The notes under the pieces: model-generated
Seen by the model: the letters and a program-made list of their open reading frames with translations, nothing else
Databases searched by the model: none
Told to the model about the DNA's origin: nothing
Translations under genes and position numbers: made by a program
Assembly (NCBI GenBank): GCA_012295275.1
Contig: CM022678.1
Location: 19,495,556 to 19,530,555 of the forward strand
DNA: 35,000 nucleotides
Reading direction: 5' to 3'
From: Chrysomallon squamiferum
Lineage: Eukaryota > Mollusca > Gastropoda > Neomphalida > Peltospiridae
Shown here: piece by piece, positions 1 to 9,270 of the stretch
Position numbering within the stretch: position 1 is the first letter of the stretch
Layout: each line of letters opens with the position of its first letter

Positions 1-763
1 TTTGCTTGTATTATTATTATTATTTTATATATATTTTATTATTATATATTTTTCCGCTGTTAGAATTTCTGATAATTTTTTTTCAATATTATGAGAATGT
101 GTTATTACATTGAAGTGTGAATGAACTAAACAGGCTGTTCTGGTAATGACTGGAAATAATTCGCTGAAGAAATCATGACCATAAACTTAAAAAAAAGTAA
201 AAAATTGACATAATATATTTTTTTCTTGCTTTATTTTTATATTTCGTAATTTTATTTTTCTTACTTTCCTTATTCGTTTTTATCTTCCTTCTCTAATTAT
301 TTTTGTTTTGTTTTGATTTGTTGCTGCTTCTTTCGTTATTTTGTTTCTGTTTTCTGTTACTGTTGATCTTTATTTTAACATTGCCTTTCTTTAGATATTT
401 ATTATGCACCGATGGTTAACATGCTTCTTTTTTTTCTATATTTTTCGTTCGCTAATTTCTGTATAAACAATCTCCCACTTATACCAATGTCTCAAGTGAG
501 AATGTTGTTGTTTTTGTTTAATAAGATGCATATGAATACAATTTTAAAACTGTCACCTTCGTTTCATCACTTTGAGTTACTATCCAATCAAGAATTCAAA
601 ATCTGAGTTGGAACATCATGAGACTGTTTACATTCTTCTGTTAATTCTAAAAAAAAAAAAAACCAAAAACGCGTTTGTAATTTCGCTGCCAGAGCCGATA
701 ACGAGCTTGCTTGTTATCTTTCCCGTTCTGCTCATAAACGAAACATTTGTTTTTTATTACACT
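1..763. other. AT-rich non-coding 5' flank
   Basis: Unique but AT-rich sequence with short T and A runs and no recognised gene. Reading frames here are short and have no family resemblance. A frame from 572 to 994 is open but its only regularity is the 87-bp duplication annotated next. Confidence 0.6.
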
Positions 764-937
764 AAATTATCTCCTATTAAATATTTACCACAACGGAGCA
801 TTGGACTGAAACATTACACCGACGGCAAAATATATGTTTTTGTTTGGCAAAAACTATCTCCCATTAAATATTTAACACAACAGAACGTATTGGACCGAAA
901 CAGCATAAAACCGATCCGAGTTTTAGGCCTGATCCCG
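764..937. repeat. imperfect 87-bp tandem duplication
   Basis: Two adjacent copies begin at 764 and 851 with AAAYTATCTCCYATTAAATA. They continue with a similar ACAACRGARC...ATTGGACYGAAAC core, then diverge. The period is 87 bp, so the + frame stays open through both copies with a repeated KLSPIKYL peptide. I do not recognise that peptide and treat the frame as fortuitous. The following sequence (about 905-990) is CpG-bearing and could be a fragment of an older dispersed repeat. Confidence 0.75.
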
Positions 938-1206
938 ATCTTCCAGACTGGTAAATTCTTCCATCATATTCGGCGCACCCGAGCGGGTTTGTAGCAGAAA
1001 TGCTTGATCCAATCTGAGAGGTGGTTTACTTGTATTACACATCACTAACTGCAGCTTTCAGTTTCGCTTTCTCTCGCTAATCCTTCGATACGTCGATCTC
1101 AGTTACTTAATTTAGAGCAGATAATAAAATAAATCTCGCTGCTGAGACATTATGTACGTTCGTAAACACACAAAAGTCAGTGCTCCTAGTTCTCCTGAAC
1201 TCCCTC
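938..1206. other. unique non-coding sequence, CpG-bearing
   Basis: No simple repeat and no recognisable coding potential. CpG dinucleotides are more frequent than in the flanks, for example at 970-985 and 1080-1095. Origin unknown. Confidence 0.5.
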
Positions 1207-1236
1207 CCCAGCCCAGCCCAGCCCAGCCCAGCCCAG
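1207..1236. repeat. (CCCAG)6 microsatellite
   Basis: Six uninterrupted CCCAG units. It is the only GC-rich pentanucleotide array in an otherwise AT-rich repeat landscape. Confidence 0.95.
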
Positions 1237-1311
1237 CCATCTTGAAAATTATGTTGAAATACGGAAAACGATGAAAATGTAGTAAACTAAAATTATTTCC
1301 AAAATAAAGTG

Positions 1312-1374
1312 CGGATGAATGGATGAATGGATGGATGGATGGATGGATGAATGAATGATTGAATGAAAGAATGC
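1312..1374. repeat. GGAT/GAAT tetranucleotide array
   Basis: Alternating GGAT and GAAT units, decaying at the right end into GATT and GAAA variants. Confidence 0.9.
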
Positions 1375-1385
1375 ATGCACAAAAA

Positions 1386-1497
1386 TAGAATACACATACA
1401 TATGTGTGTATGAATATGTGTATGTATATATATATGTATGTATGTATTTATGTGTGTATGTGTATATGTATTTATGTATGTGTGTGTATGTATTTAA

Positions 1498-1529
<32 letters not shown>

Positions 1530-1566
1530 TTACATACATACACACATACACACATAAATATATAAA
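1386..1566. repeat. TATG / TA / CATA compound repeat forming a palindrome
   Basis: A TATG/TGTG-rich left arm (about 1440-1498), a central TA run (1499-1528) and a CATA/CACA right arm (1529-1560) are near reverse complements, centred near 1513. Both strands therefore give low-complexity reading frames, neither of which is a gene. Confidence 0.85.
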
Positions 1567-2114
1567 GGACGTACATACATATACAAAAACAAAAGAGAAA
1601 AGATGTATTAAAATAATACCAATCAAATAACAGGAGTAAAAAAAAAAAAAAAAAATTAGTATCAAACCAAAGTAAATAGTGTTCCTTTGTTTAACAAAGA
1701 AAAAAAGAAAAGAAAAAGGCATAAAAAAAAGAATAAAGATTTTGTTTCCACCGTCTTGAAAGACGACGCCATTTTTGTTAGTCTCGTTAAAAGAGGTTAG
1801 GTAGAAGAGCTTCCTGTGTGTAACTGGAGGACAAGGAGAGTAAATTAGGAGTTGTTGTTGTTGCTATAGTTACCATGGCAAACTTGCACTAACGTCAGTT
1901 GTATTTTCAGGTTTCTTCCGCGTTCAGAACGTGAATCTGTGAACTGTTCCGCCCACAGTTGTACAAATCAACGAATAAACAGAGATATTTTCATTCTCAT
2001 TTGACCAGTTTTAATTGTCGTCGGCAAACTTTTCAGTAACGGTTTCTCGCGCAAAAAGTCAATTTAGTCCAAAAAGTATAGAGTTTCCTTTCTAATTAGT
2101 ACAGAAAGGTCATG
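1567..2114. other. unique non-coding sequence
   Basis: After an A-rich start (to about 1735), 1740-2090 is unique sequence of moderate GC with no recognised gene. It contains an RFX X-box-like element, annotated separately. Confidence 0.5.
1869..1883. promoter_or_regulatory. RFX X-box-like inverted repeat
   Basis: GTTACCATGGCAAAC resembles the RFX consensus GTNRCC(0-3N)RGYAAC, with two spacer bases and one mismatch at the end of the right half. Whether it is bound is unknown. It lies 4.3 kb upstream of the KCNQ start codon. Confidence 0.3.
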
Positions 2115-2141
2115 TTTTTTTTTTTTTTTTTTTTTTTTTTT
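2115..2141. repeat. poly(T) tract, 27 bases
   Basis: A homopolymer T run followed by GTT units. It could be a minus-strand retroposon tail, but no element body or target-site duplication was recognised beside it. Confidence 0.9.
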
Positions 2142-2259
2142 GTTGTTGTTTATGTTGAAATTTTTAATTACTTTTACGTCCTTTATTAGAATTGTTGTTG
2201 TTATTATTGTATGAAAATATATACCTATGATACAGTAATTTGCAGCATTTATTATGAAA

Positions 2260-2260
<1 letters not shown>

Positions 2261-2323
<63 letters not shown>
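2261..2323. repeat. (GA)n microsatellite
   Basis: A nearly pure GA dinucleotide tract of about 63 bp. Frames through it read as poly(ER) or poly(SL) and are not genes. Confidence 0.97.
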
Positions 2324-2327
<4 letters not shown>

Positions 2328-2809
2328 AGAAATAATAAAAACACAGAACGTCAGAAAATATGATAGAAAACATATCTCTGTTATATACATTCTCGCAAAA
2401 AAAACTGCAAACAATGACTTCAGAACACGAGCTTGTTTTTCAGTCGCCGTTAAACAACAACAAAAAAAACAAACAAAAAGAAATAACAAAATTTGGCCGG
2501 TCACAACATCGGGTGAACCGTATCGATATCAGAAAACCCTTTTAAGAAGATCAAGCTGGCTGTATTAGGACTGTTCTGTGGACATTAATTAATAATAGTG
2601 AAACATATCCGATCATTTTAAAACCATTGATTATTCCCCGGTGTCATTTACCTTGGGAAAAATCACAAAGTGCGCGTGTAGTGTGTGTAACGTGATATGA
2701 ATTGACTTGTAGGCGTGGTCTAACAACACTTCGTGAATCATCCCGGGCATATTTATTTATGTTTGTTTAGTTTTGTTGTTTTACCTTTGTGTTTGTGTGT
2801 TGTTGTTTT
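2324..2809. other. unique non-coding sequence
   Basis: Mixed AT-rich sequence with short A-rich stretches near 2460. I see no gene, RNA or element in it. Confidence 0.5.
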
Positions 2810-2950
2810 GGGGTTTTTTGTGTTTCTGTGTGTGTGTGTGTGTGTGTGTGTTATGTGTGAATTTGGGTACGTATGTGTGTGTGTGTGTGTGTGCGTGTGC
2901 GTGTCTGTGTGTACGTCTGTGTGTTTATGTGTGTGCGTGTGTTTTGTATA
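2810..2950. repeat. interrupted (GT)n array
   Basis: GT runs at about 2828-2851 and 2874-2893, joined by degenerate GTGC/GTCT units to 2950. Any protein read from it is poly(CV) and not a gene. Confidence 0.92.
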
Positions 2951-4189
2951 ATACTATACATGTACTGACAGGAACATGAAACTTAAACAAACAGAAACTT
3001 AAACAAACAACAACAACAAAAAAAAACATTGTTTAACTGTATGTTTGTGTGCATTTTTTTTTTCTTTCTTTTTCTTTCATACATTATACTGTATATTTGT
3101 TGAATGTCTGCGTAAATGCACCTGTATATGTGTGTGCGTGTGCGCGTGTATGTGTTCGTTTGTATATATGTACATGCATGTTCTATACTGATTGATAAAT
3201 AAGAGAAAGAAAAGAAATACTAGCAGGAAACAATGTTTTAAATACATTTAACTCCGGGTTTTTTTTTTCCTAAACTGCTTGGTAAAACGGGGAATAGTAT
3301 TTTAAAACTGCAGTTAGGAGGATCGATCCAGCTGCCATTCTCGTGTCAGACCTCAGTAGTACCTTCTGTTACTAGAAAGAAAAACAGTATCATTCATTTG
3401 TCGTAAATTCATTATTTCATTCTGTCGTTTATCGCTGCAATTGTTATTAATTTCTTCTTCTTTTTTTTTTCTAACATTTCGTCACTTATCTTCAACATCC
3501 TCTTCAAACAAATTATCTTTCTTTCACCACACAGTTTCAGGGTTTATTTTAAATGCCGAGCAGAAATAACTGTATTTAATTTTCTCCGCAACAATCTATT
3601 TATCAACGAAAACCTCGTTAACAGGGTGACTGCGATAACAGATGAATCGACATTAGATCTCACCGCACACTTCAACAAAACGGAAACACGATCGTCGTGA
3701 AAACAGATCAGCGGGATCTTTGGAGGAAAAATAACGGCAAATCGATCCATTTGAGCATATCAGATAGACATAACTCAGTCTATTTACGTCAGCTTCGGAA
3801 CGATTCTCCGTGTTGGAAAATTTGTCGTCAATTCTGACAGCTTCGGATGAACTCGGAGATTAGAATATTTGAGAATCGAAATTAGGAAAAATCTGAAAAC
3901 AGATACACGGCTCCGACAGAACGTAATCATGACGTTCTCTCGCTCCCCCTCTCCCCAACTCAGATTGTTTTTCTTTATTATTAAAATCATTCATATGGTA
4001 GCATAACGAAGGATTCATTCTATCCCCCACCCCCACCCCAATATTCCATTACAGGTCCACCTCGGTAAACAAATATGTTGTACTTAAACATGAAATATTG
4101 TGTTAAGACATGAAATATTCATCAGAAATAGTTGTTGATTAGTTTAAATAATGATATAGCAACAACAAGTAAAAATAAAGTGCATGTTA
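2951..4189. other. non-coding flank, mostly unique
   Basis: Contains a GT-rich patch at 3125-3180, pyrimidine-rich runs at 3050-3075 and 3450-3480, and a unique stretch at 3540-4020. No reading frame resembles a known protein, and no RNA gene or element boundary was recognised. Confidence 0.5.
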
Positions 4190-4535
<346 letters not shown>

Positions 4536-4702
4536 ATGCTAATTAAATATGTTGTTTAAAATGTATGTAATCGTTATAAACGTTGTAAAAACGACTATGG
4601 AAATGTAACAACAAATATCTGAACACTAAAAATGATTATGAAAGTGCAACAACTTCAAAGTAAACGTTAAAAAGACTATGTAAGTGTAGCAAAACGATCA
4701 GT

Positions 4703-4795
4703 GTAACAACTACGTGGACGTTAAAACGACTATGTAACAACTACGTGAACGTTAAAACGACTATGTAACAACCACGTGAACGTTAAAACGGCCGA
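4703..4795. repeat. 31-bp CpG-bearing minisatellite
   Basis: Three head-to-tail units start at 4703, 4734 and 4765. Each reads GTAACAAC(T/C)ACGTG(G/A)ACGT followed by TAAAACGACTAT. More degenerate relatives with the same AACGTT...AAAACGACTATG core extend upstream to about 4570. A 31-bp period cannot preserve a reading frame, so this is not coding. Each full unit has three CpGs and an ACGTG core; the third makes a CACGTG E-box. Confidence 0.9.
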
Positions 4796-4923
4796 GTAAG
4801 TGCAACGACAACGCAAAAAATTACACACAGAGAGACTACGTCAGTGTAATAACAACGACTACGCACGCAAACATCACAGGGACCAGCACGAAAAATGCTG
4901 AAATCGACAATGTGAGAAACAAC

Positions 4924-5022
4924 GCACAGACACGCACACACACACACGCACGCACACACACACGCACACACACTCTCACACACACACACACACACACGCA
5001 CGCACGCACACACACACACAGA
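4924..5022. repeat. interrupted (CA)n array
   Basis: CA units interrupted by CGCA and TCTC. The poly(TH) or poly(CV) reading frames through it are artefacts. Confidence 0.95.
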
Positions 5023-5029
5023 CATCCAA

Positions 5030-5400
5030 GGGGACGTAATCGGTGGAACGTAGACCGTGCGATTCCCGTCACGTGTTTAACGCCTCGATTAAGAAACCTT
5101 CGCGATGAAGTGCGAGCCATCGATCTCTTCTGCTCCGTCTTATTCACATTAGATTTTCATTCGGCGAGTATCATCCGTTCGTTTAGTGCCTCGCGCTTCT
5201 TCCGCGTGCAGATTAGCTCAGAGGAACAGCAGTCAGTGTGCTGCTGCAGATTAGCTCAGAGGAACAGCAGTCAGTGTTTCTGTTTAGTAACCTACGTTTG
5301 TATTTTGCACGCGTTACGTTGCGTTCTCTCATCAAGAGATTTTAACCTGCTTGTGTAACCGGATACTTCAGTTCGATTCTGCGTGCCAGGCTTTACTTTG
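5030..5400 (+). promoter_or_regulatory. CpG-richer unique island, candidate promoter or upstream non-coding exon
   Basis: Unique sequence with many CpGs, unlike the AT-rich flanks. It includes a CACGTG E-box at 5070-5075 and a direct repeat bearing TCAGT sequences like the arthropod initiator consensus. It lies 0.8-1.2 kb upstream of the KCNQ coding exon on the same strand, so an upstream start site or non-coding exon is possible. I saw no strong GTRAGT donor here. Function is inferred from composition and position only. Confidence 0.35.
5207..5277. repeat. 33-bp direct repeat, 38-bp period
   Basis: A 33-bp sequence beginning TGCAGATTAGCTCAGAGGAA occurs at 5207-5239 and again, identical, at 5245-5277, with a 5-bp GCTGC spacer. 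Both copies end in CAGTCAGTGT. The identity suggests recent duplication or conserved function. Confidence 0.92.
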
Positions 5401-5870
5401 TTTATTTTAATTAATTCTTTCTTTCACTTTATTGATTCGCTAAGTAGTGATCTGGTTTAACTTCTCAACTTCAAAACTGAGTGGAGTGGGATTTTATTTA
5501 TTTATTTTTTTATTTATTTTTTTATATATATTTTTGTGACTTTAAAAAAAAAAAAAAAATAATAATAAAGAAAAATAATAGTAATAACAATAAAGAAGAA
5601 GAAGAAGAAATTAATTAAATTTGAAAATTATTCGATACTGATGGATTTGTCTGGAACTTTTTTTCTCTCTATTTTTATCGCTGTTTTAAAATGATGATAT
5701 TTAATAACAGAAATTTTCAAAATAATATTAATAAATAAATAAATAAAATAAAATAAAAAATAAAATAAATAAATAAATCCACCATGTTCCATTACGGTGC
5801 CACTGAAACAAATGGAGAAATTTAACAACCGTTATTATTATTATTTTATTTTTTTTCCGAATGCCGTATT
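5401..5870. other. AT-rich spacer with short tetranucleotide and trinucleotide repeats
   Basis: Contains ATTT units (5496-5540), an A run (5545-5559), AAT/GAA units (5560-5610), AAAT units (5728-5778) and ATT units near 5832. No gene is seen. Confidence 0.7.
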
Positions 5871-5910
5871 AGCGTTGTGTGTATCTATAATGTTTCTTAT
5901 TCAACTGGAA

Positions 5911-6221
5911 TTCACGAGGACAGCGGAAAAGCGACTGAAATGACAAACAGACACGTTCTATCAACAACTCGGACACAACTCAACGATCGAGAGGCGCGAG
6001 CGACTGTGCGTGATTTCTCTCGTTCGCTCGCCTGTTGACCGACCGAGCCTTGTGTGTGTTGTGTGTGTGTGTATCTCTCTCCACTCGCAAGTCTCATTAC
6101 ACTCAAGTGAAATCCTTTTCGCGTTGATTTCTAATGGCTTTCTCGACGTCTTCGTTGTAGGCCGACCGAGGCTTTTCAGAAGGGATATTAAATAAATGAT
6201 CCCCGTACATATAACAGCGAA
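5911..6221 (+). promoter_or_regulatory. CpG-rich KCNQ promoter-proximal region / 5' leader
   Basis: About two dozen CpGs occur between 5918 and 6175, immediately upstream of the KCNQ start codon, against very few in the AT-rich flanks. A TATAA lies at 5886-5890, but no start site can be fixed from sequence alone. The stretch 6121-6160 resembles a 3' splice site: a CTAAT branch-like element at 6131-6135, a pyrimidine-rich run and TTGTAG ending at 6160. Either the leader is continuous, or it is spliced from an upstream non-coding exon at 6161. Confidence 0.55.
6134..6160 (+). other. short upstream ORF overlapping a possible splice acceptor
   Basis: An eight-codon ORF (ATG at 6134) ends in TAG at 6158-6160. 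The same TAG would be the AG of the possible acceptor. If that acceptor is used, splicing removes this upstream ORF; if not, it sits in the leader. Confidence 0.35.
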
Positions 6222-6225
6222 ATGA
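6196..6225 (+). other. upstream ORF overlapping the KCNQ start (ATGA)
   Basis: ATG at 6196 opens a nine-residue ORF (MIPVHITAK) whose TGA stop at 6223-6225 overlaps the KCNQ ATG at 6222 as ATGA. Its start context is weak (T at -3), while the KCNQ ATG has G at -3. Ribosomes could leak past it, or terminate and reinitiate at the overlapping start. It remains in the mRNA whichever 5' exon is used, if 6161 is the acceptor. Confidence 0.45.
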
Positions 6226-6649
6226 CGGAAAACGCCAAATCTAATAATGAGAGTAACGCAGCGAGGTCGGGATTGAGTTCCCGCAGACTGGGAGCCACGC
6301 GATTCACTTCTCGGTCGCCCGACACCAGATTACTCGGCGGTACGAGCGACAGCGACTCCACGCCACCCGTCAGTCCGAACAGGGCGGAGCGCAGGCCGCT
6401 CAGGGTGGAATTCGCGCTGATGGAGGATGACGAGAGGCAGGGTAGCATTCACTCGGACACGGAAACGGAGTTTGCCGGCGACAAGCCGGAGAATTCGCGA
6501 CTGAGGAATCCTAGGCTGAGTCTGCTGGGCAAACCGCTCAACTACAGGCAGCACAAGCGGGACGTGAGGTACAGGAGACTGCAGACGAGGATTTATAACT
6601 TCTTAGAGAGGCCCAAGGCGTGGCTGGCATGGTGGTACCATCTGGCTGT
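6222..6649 (+). CDS. KCNQ: KCNQ/Kv7 voltage-gated potassium channel, first coding exon (partial)
   Basis: Encodes 142 codons plus 2 nt. The N-terminal cytosolic domain is about 135 residues. Residues 1-95 are polar and probably disordered, with acidic serine clusters (SDSDS at 42-46, SIHSDTETE at 75-83) and two proline-directed sites (T47-P, S51-P). Then comes the family hallmark: LLGKPLNY (101-108), RRLQTRIYNFLERP (118-131) and WWYHLAV (137-143), matching the KCNQ pre-S1 pattern YNxLERPxxW...YHxxV. S1 starts at the exon end. The frame stop TAA at 6189-6191 and G at -3 support ATG 6222. The exon stops at GT|GTAAGT, splitting a valine codon in phase 2, as I recall for vertebrate KCNQ1 and KCNQ2 exon 1. 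Kv7 channels are tetrameric membrane channels that carry slow M-type or related potassium currents setting excitability. S1-S6, pore and calmodulin-binding tail lie in later exons outside the window. Which Kv7 subgroup it belongs to is not decidable; YNFLERP is KCNQ1-like. Shadow frames on both strands across this exon are discarded. Confidence 0.9.
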
Positions 6650-6655
6650 GTAAGT
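6650..6655 (+). other. KCNQ: 5' splice donor of KCNQ intron 1
   Basis: GTAAGT is a consensus donor directly after a phase-2 exon end. Reading through instead meets a TAA within the donor after Val143, so the open frame ends exactly where splicing is expected. Confidence 0.88.
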
Positions 6656-6691
6656 ACCCGTTTAAGATTTTCATATTTTTTATGAATATTT

Positions 6692-6721
6692 AAAAAAAAA
6701 AAAAATTTTTTTTTTTTTTTT
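6692..6721. repeat. A14/T16 inverted homopolymer
   Basis: A run of 14 A followed directly by 16 T, about 40 bp after the splice donor. Self-complementary, with no known role. Confidence 0.95.
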
Positions 6722-6744
6722 GGAATCGGTGTCCGTTATAGAGG

Positions 6745-7076
6745 TTACGTGTATAAATGTGTGTGTGTGTGTGTGCGTAAATTTCATCATATTATCATAA
6801 TTCATTTTATCATTCTGTTACTGGTGTGTTCTAATGTCCTTTTTATGCGTATTTATTTCAGCTTAATACTAATAATAATAATAATAGAGCATTGACAATG
6901 ATAACAGTAATTCAAACTTAATTCACGCATTAGTGTTATTTTTTATATATATATATATATATGTATGTATACAAATATTGTTCTAAAATGATTAATTTAC
7001 AAGAATTGTTTATATGCATCGTTAAAAATTGTTTATTATCTTCATCATTATTGTCATTATTATTGTCGTTATTATG

Positions 7077-7118
<42 letters not shown>

Positions 7119-7260
7119 GTTGTTATTATTATTATACACATGTTGATATAGAATATGCTTAATATAACGGCGGTACCTGTTGTTTCATACTACTATTATT
7201 ATTATTGTTGTTGTTGTCGTCGTTGTTAACTGTTCCGTTATTAACATTCTCTTAACATTC
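6745..7260. other. AT-rich intron with GT, TA and ATT microsatellites
   Basis: GT run at 6759-6775, TA run at 6942-6962, (TTA)n with ATC variants from 7037 to 7134 (pure core 7077-7118), and ATT/GTT/GTC units at 7193-7228. Poly(N) reading frames on the minus strand come from the TTA array. Confidence 0.85.
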
Positions 7261-7700
7261 CAAGCTTACTAAGTACATAAAAATTCGAAATGGTAATTCC
7301 TATCTCCATACGATTTTGCAATTTGTATTTTATACTCGCCTTTGATGACGTGGTTTGTTTTTAGTGCACGCTTTTATGAGAGAAAGCGGTCAAAAGGTTC
7401 ACTGTTACTAGGATTATTGCGTTCCACTTTATTTTATTCCGAATTTTATATCACAGTTTAATAAACTCACTAAGTTGCCCTTTTATTAATTTCTTTCTTT
7501 ACTGCTTTTTAAAATGTGTTTGTTTGTTTATTTATTTATTTATTTTACTTTTTCTGTCGTTCATTCTTTTTCTCCTTTTTTCTCTTGTTTTCATTTATTT
7601 ATTTATTTATTTATCTTTAACTGAAATGTAAGAAATTATTTCATTTATTTATTTTCTTTTTTTTTACGCAAAATTGAAGTCATAGCAGTTATTTTATTTT
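7261..7700. other. AT-rich intron sequence
   Basis: A unique stretch (7261-7480) grading into TTTA/TTTC-rich sequence (7520-7670). No gene is seen. Confidence 0.6.
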
Positions 7701-7701
7701 G

Positions 7702-7703
<2 letters not shown>

Positions 7704-7757
<54 letters not shown>
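7704..7757. repeat. (TTA)18 microsatellite
   Basis: A nearly pure trinucleotide tract. Confidence 0.96.
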
Positions 7758-8342
7758 CGTTATTATTATATGTTTTTGAAAAGATTTTGTCTAGCTATTT
7801 CTCCTTTTTTCTTTCTTTATTTCTTCTTCTTTCTATTTTCCGCAAAGGAAATTTTTTTTTATTACTGCTTGTTTTCCTTTTTCTATATCTGTTCTCTCTC
7901 TTTCTTTCCTTTTTCTTTTTTTCAAGAACATTGCTTTATTATAAATACAATTTTAACAATGTATTTTTTGAAACATTTTTTTTTTATCAAGATATTCCTA
8001 GTCTTTTCAATGATGTAGAAGTATACAGGAACACACACGCATAAATGCACAGAAATACGCAAATGAATATACCATATTTATTTTTGTTATTAAAAATGTT
8101 TTAAAATAGATTTGGACGTTGTACATTTTATATTACTATTTATAATGATCTAACTGTGGACTGAGACCACATATAGATCTGAAAACGTCATAACCAACAT
8201 AATTGTGGTTTTGTTTCTGAATGATTATGGGAGAGGTTAGTGTGGGTGTAGGTTATTGATATTATGTATCTCAGCCATGATGTTATTTATAATGTAACTC
8301 ATATATACTATAAGCTTGTGAACGTTGCATTAAAAAAATGTT
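7758..8342. other. pyrimidine-rich then unique intron sequence
   Basis: 7780-7930 is T/C-rich. 7940-8340 is unique AT-rich sequence, including an imperfect inverted repeat TGTGG...CCACA near 8154-8171. No coding signal. Confidence 0.5.
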
Positions 8343-8453
8343 TTATCATCAACATCATCATCATTATTATTATCATTACTTTCATTATCATTATCATCAT
8401 CATCACTATTAGTGTTATCATCATCACCATCATTATTATTATCATCATCGTTA
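8343..8453. repeat. ATC/ATT trinucleotide array
   Basis: Interspersed ATC and ATT units running directly into the following CT tract. Confidence 0.9.
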
Positions 8454-8577
<124 letters not shown>

Positions 8578-8680
8578 TCACTGAACAAAGAAAATACACA
8601 TTTTAGGAATACTTAGAATAAAATTAGAATATAATTTAACATTATAAATACTTTATGGTATTTGAAATACATAGTCAAAC

Positions 8681-8735
8681 ACCCACACACAGACATACAC
8701 ACACAAAGACACACACACACACACACACACACACG
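8681..8735. repeat. (CA)n microsatellite
   Basis: Interrupted CA units with a pure core at about 8710-8733. Confidence 0.95.
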
Positions 8736-9189
8736 CAGTCTTTGTTTAATAATGATGACATTAGAATATTAATATCCTGAAACTGAGGCATGCAATAATA
8801 TTTACCTTCATATCGTATTACACAGTCTTTCAATATTACATCACATCCATTCCCTTGATAACAGAAACTGAGACGACTTAAAACAGATTTTTTTTTCCCC
8901 CTGATTTATTAGATTCTCTCATATATTTGTAACAGACATGTATGAATTTTACGAAGGGCAAATCCTGCTGGAAAAATTTTTTTGAAAATTTAATCTGATT
9001 GCGTAGAAATAAATACATTTGTGGTATTGTTAATAGATATTCAAGAAAATTAACGTAAAATCAATATTGACAACCAATCAGCAAGGTGACAAATTTTGTT
9101 TATTTTGTGTACTGCAGTGATTTGGTTTAATGCAGTGATTTAAAAATGAATGAAATTTCTGGTGAAAATGAAAATAACGAAACGAATTG

Positions 9190-9190
<1 letters not shown>
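8736..9190. other. unique intron sequence
   Basis: AT-rich and unique, with no recognised element. TGCAGTGATTT occurs twice, near 9113 and 9131, as a small local duplication. Confidence 0.5.

Positions 9191-9192
<2 letters not shown>

Positions 9193-9270
<78 letters not shown>

Noticed and set aside
4912-5358. 148-codon + frame
   Set aside because: Begins in a CA microsatellite and runs through the direct repeat; the peptide is not recognised.
5211-5385. tRNA gene suggested by an A-box-like TTAGCTCAGAGG and B-box-like GTTCGATTCT
   Set aside because: The boxes are about 120 bp or more apart and no cloverleaf can be drawn; kept only as a possible SINE remnant.
6010-6195. 61-codon + frame in the KCNQ leader
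   Set aside because: Crosses a GT-rich stretch, ends before the KCNQ ATG in another frame and has no recognised similarity; at most another upstream ORF if the leader is unspliced.
6188-6554. Minus-strand frames of 74-86 codons opposite the KCNQ exon
   Set aside because: Shadows of a GC-rich coding exon; the + strand carries the recognisable Kv7 motif.
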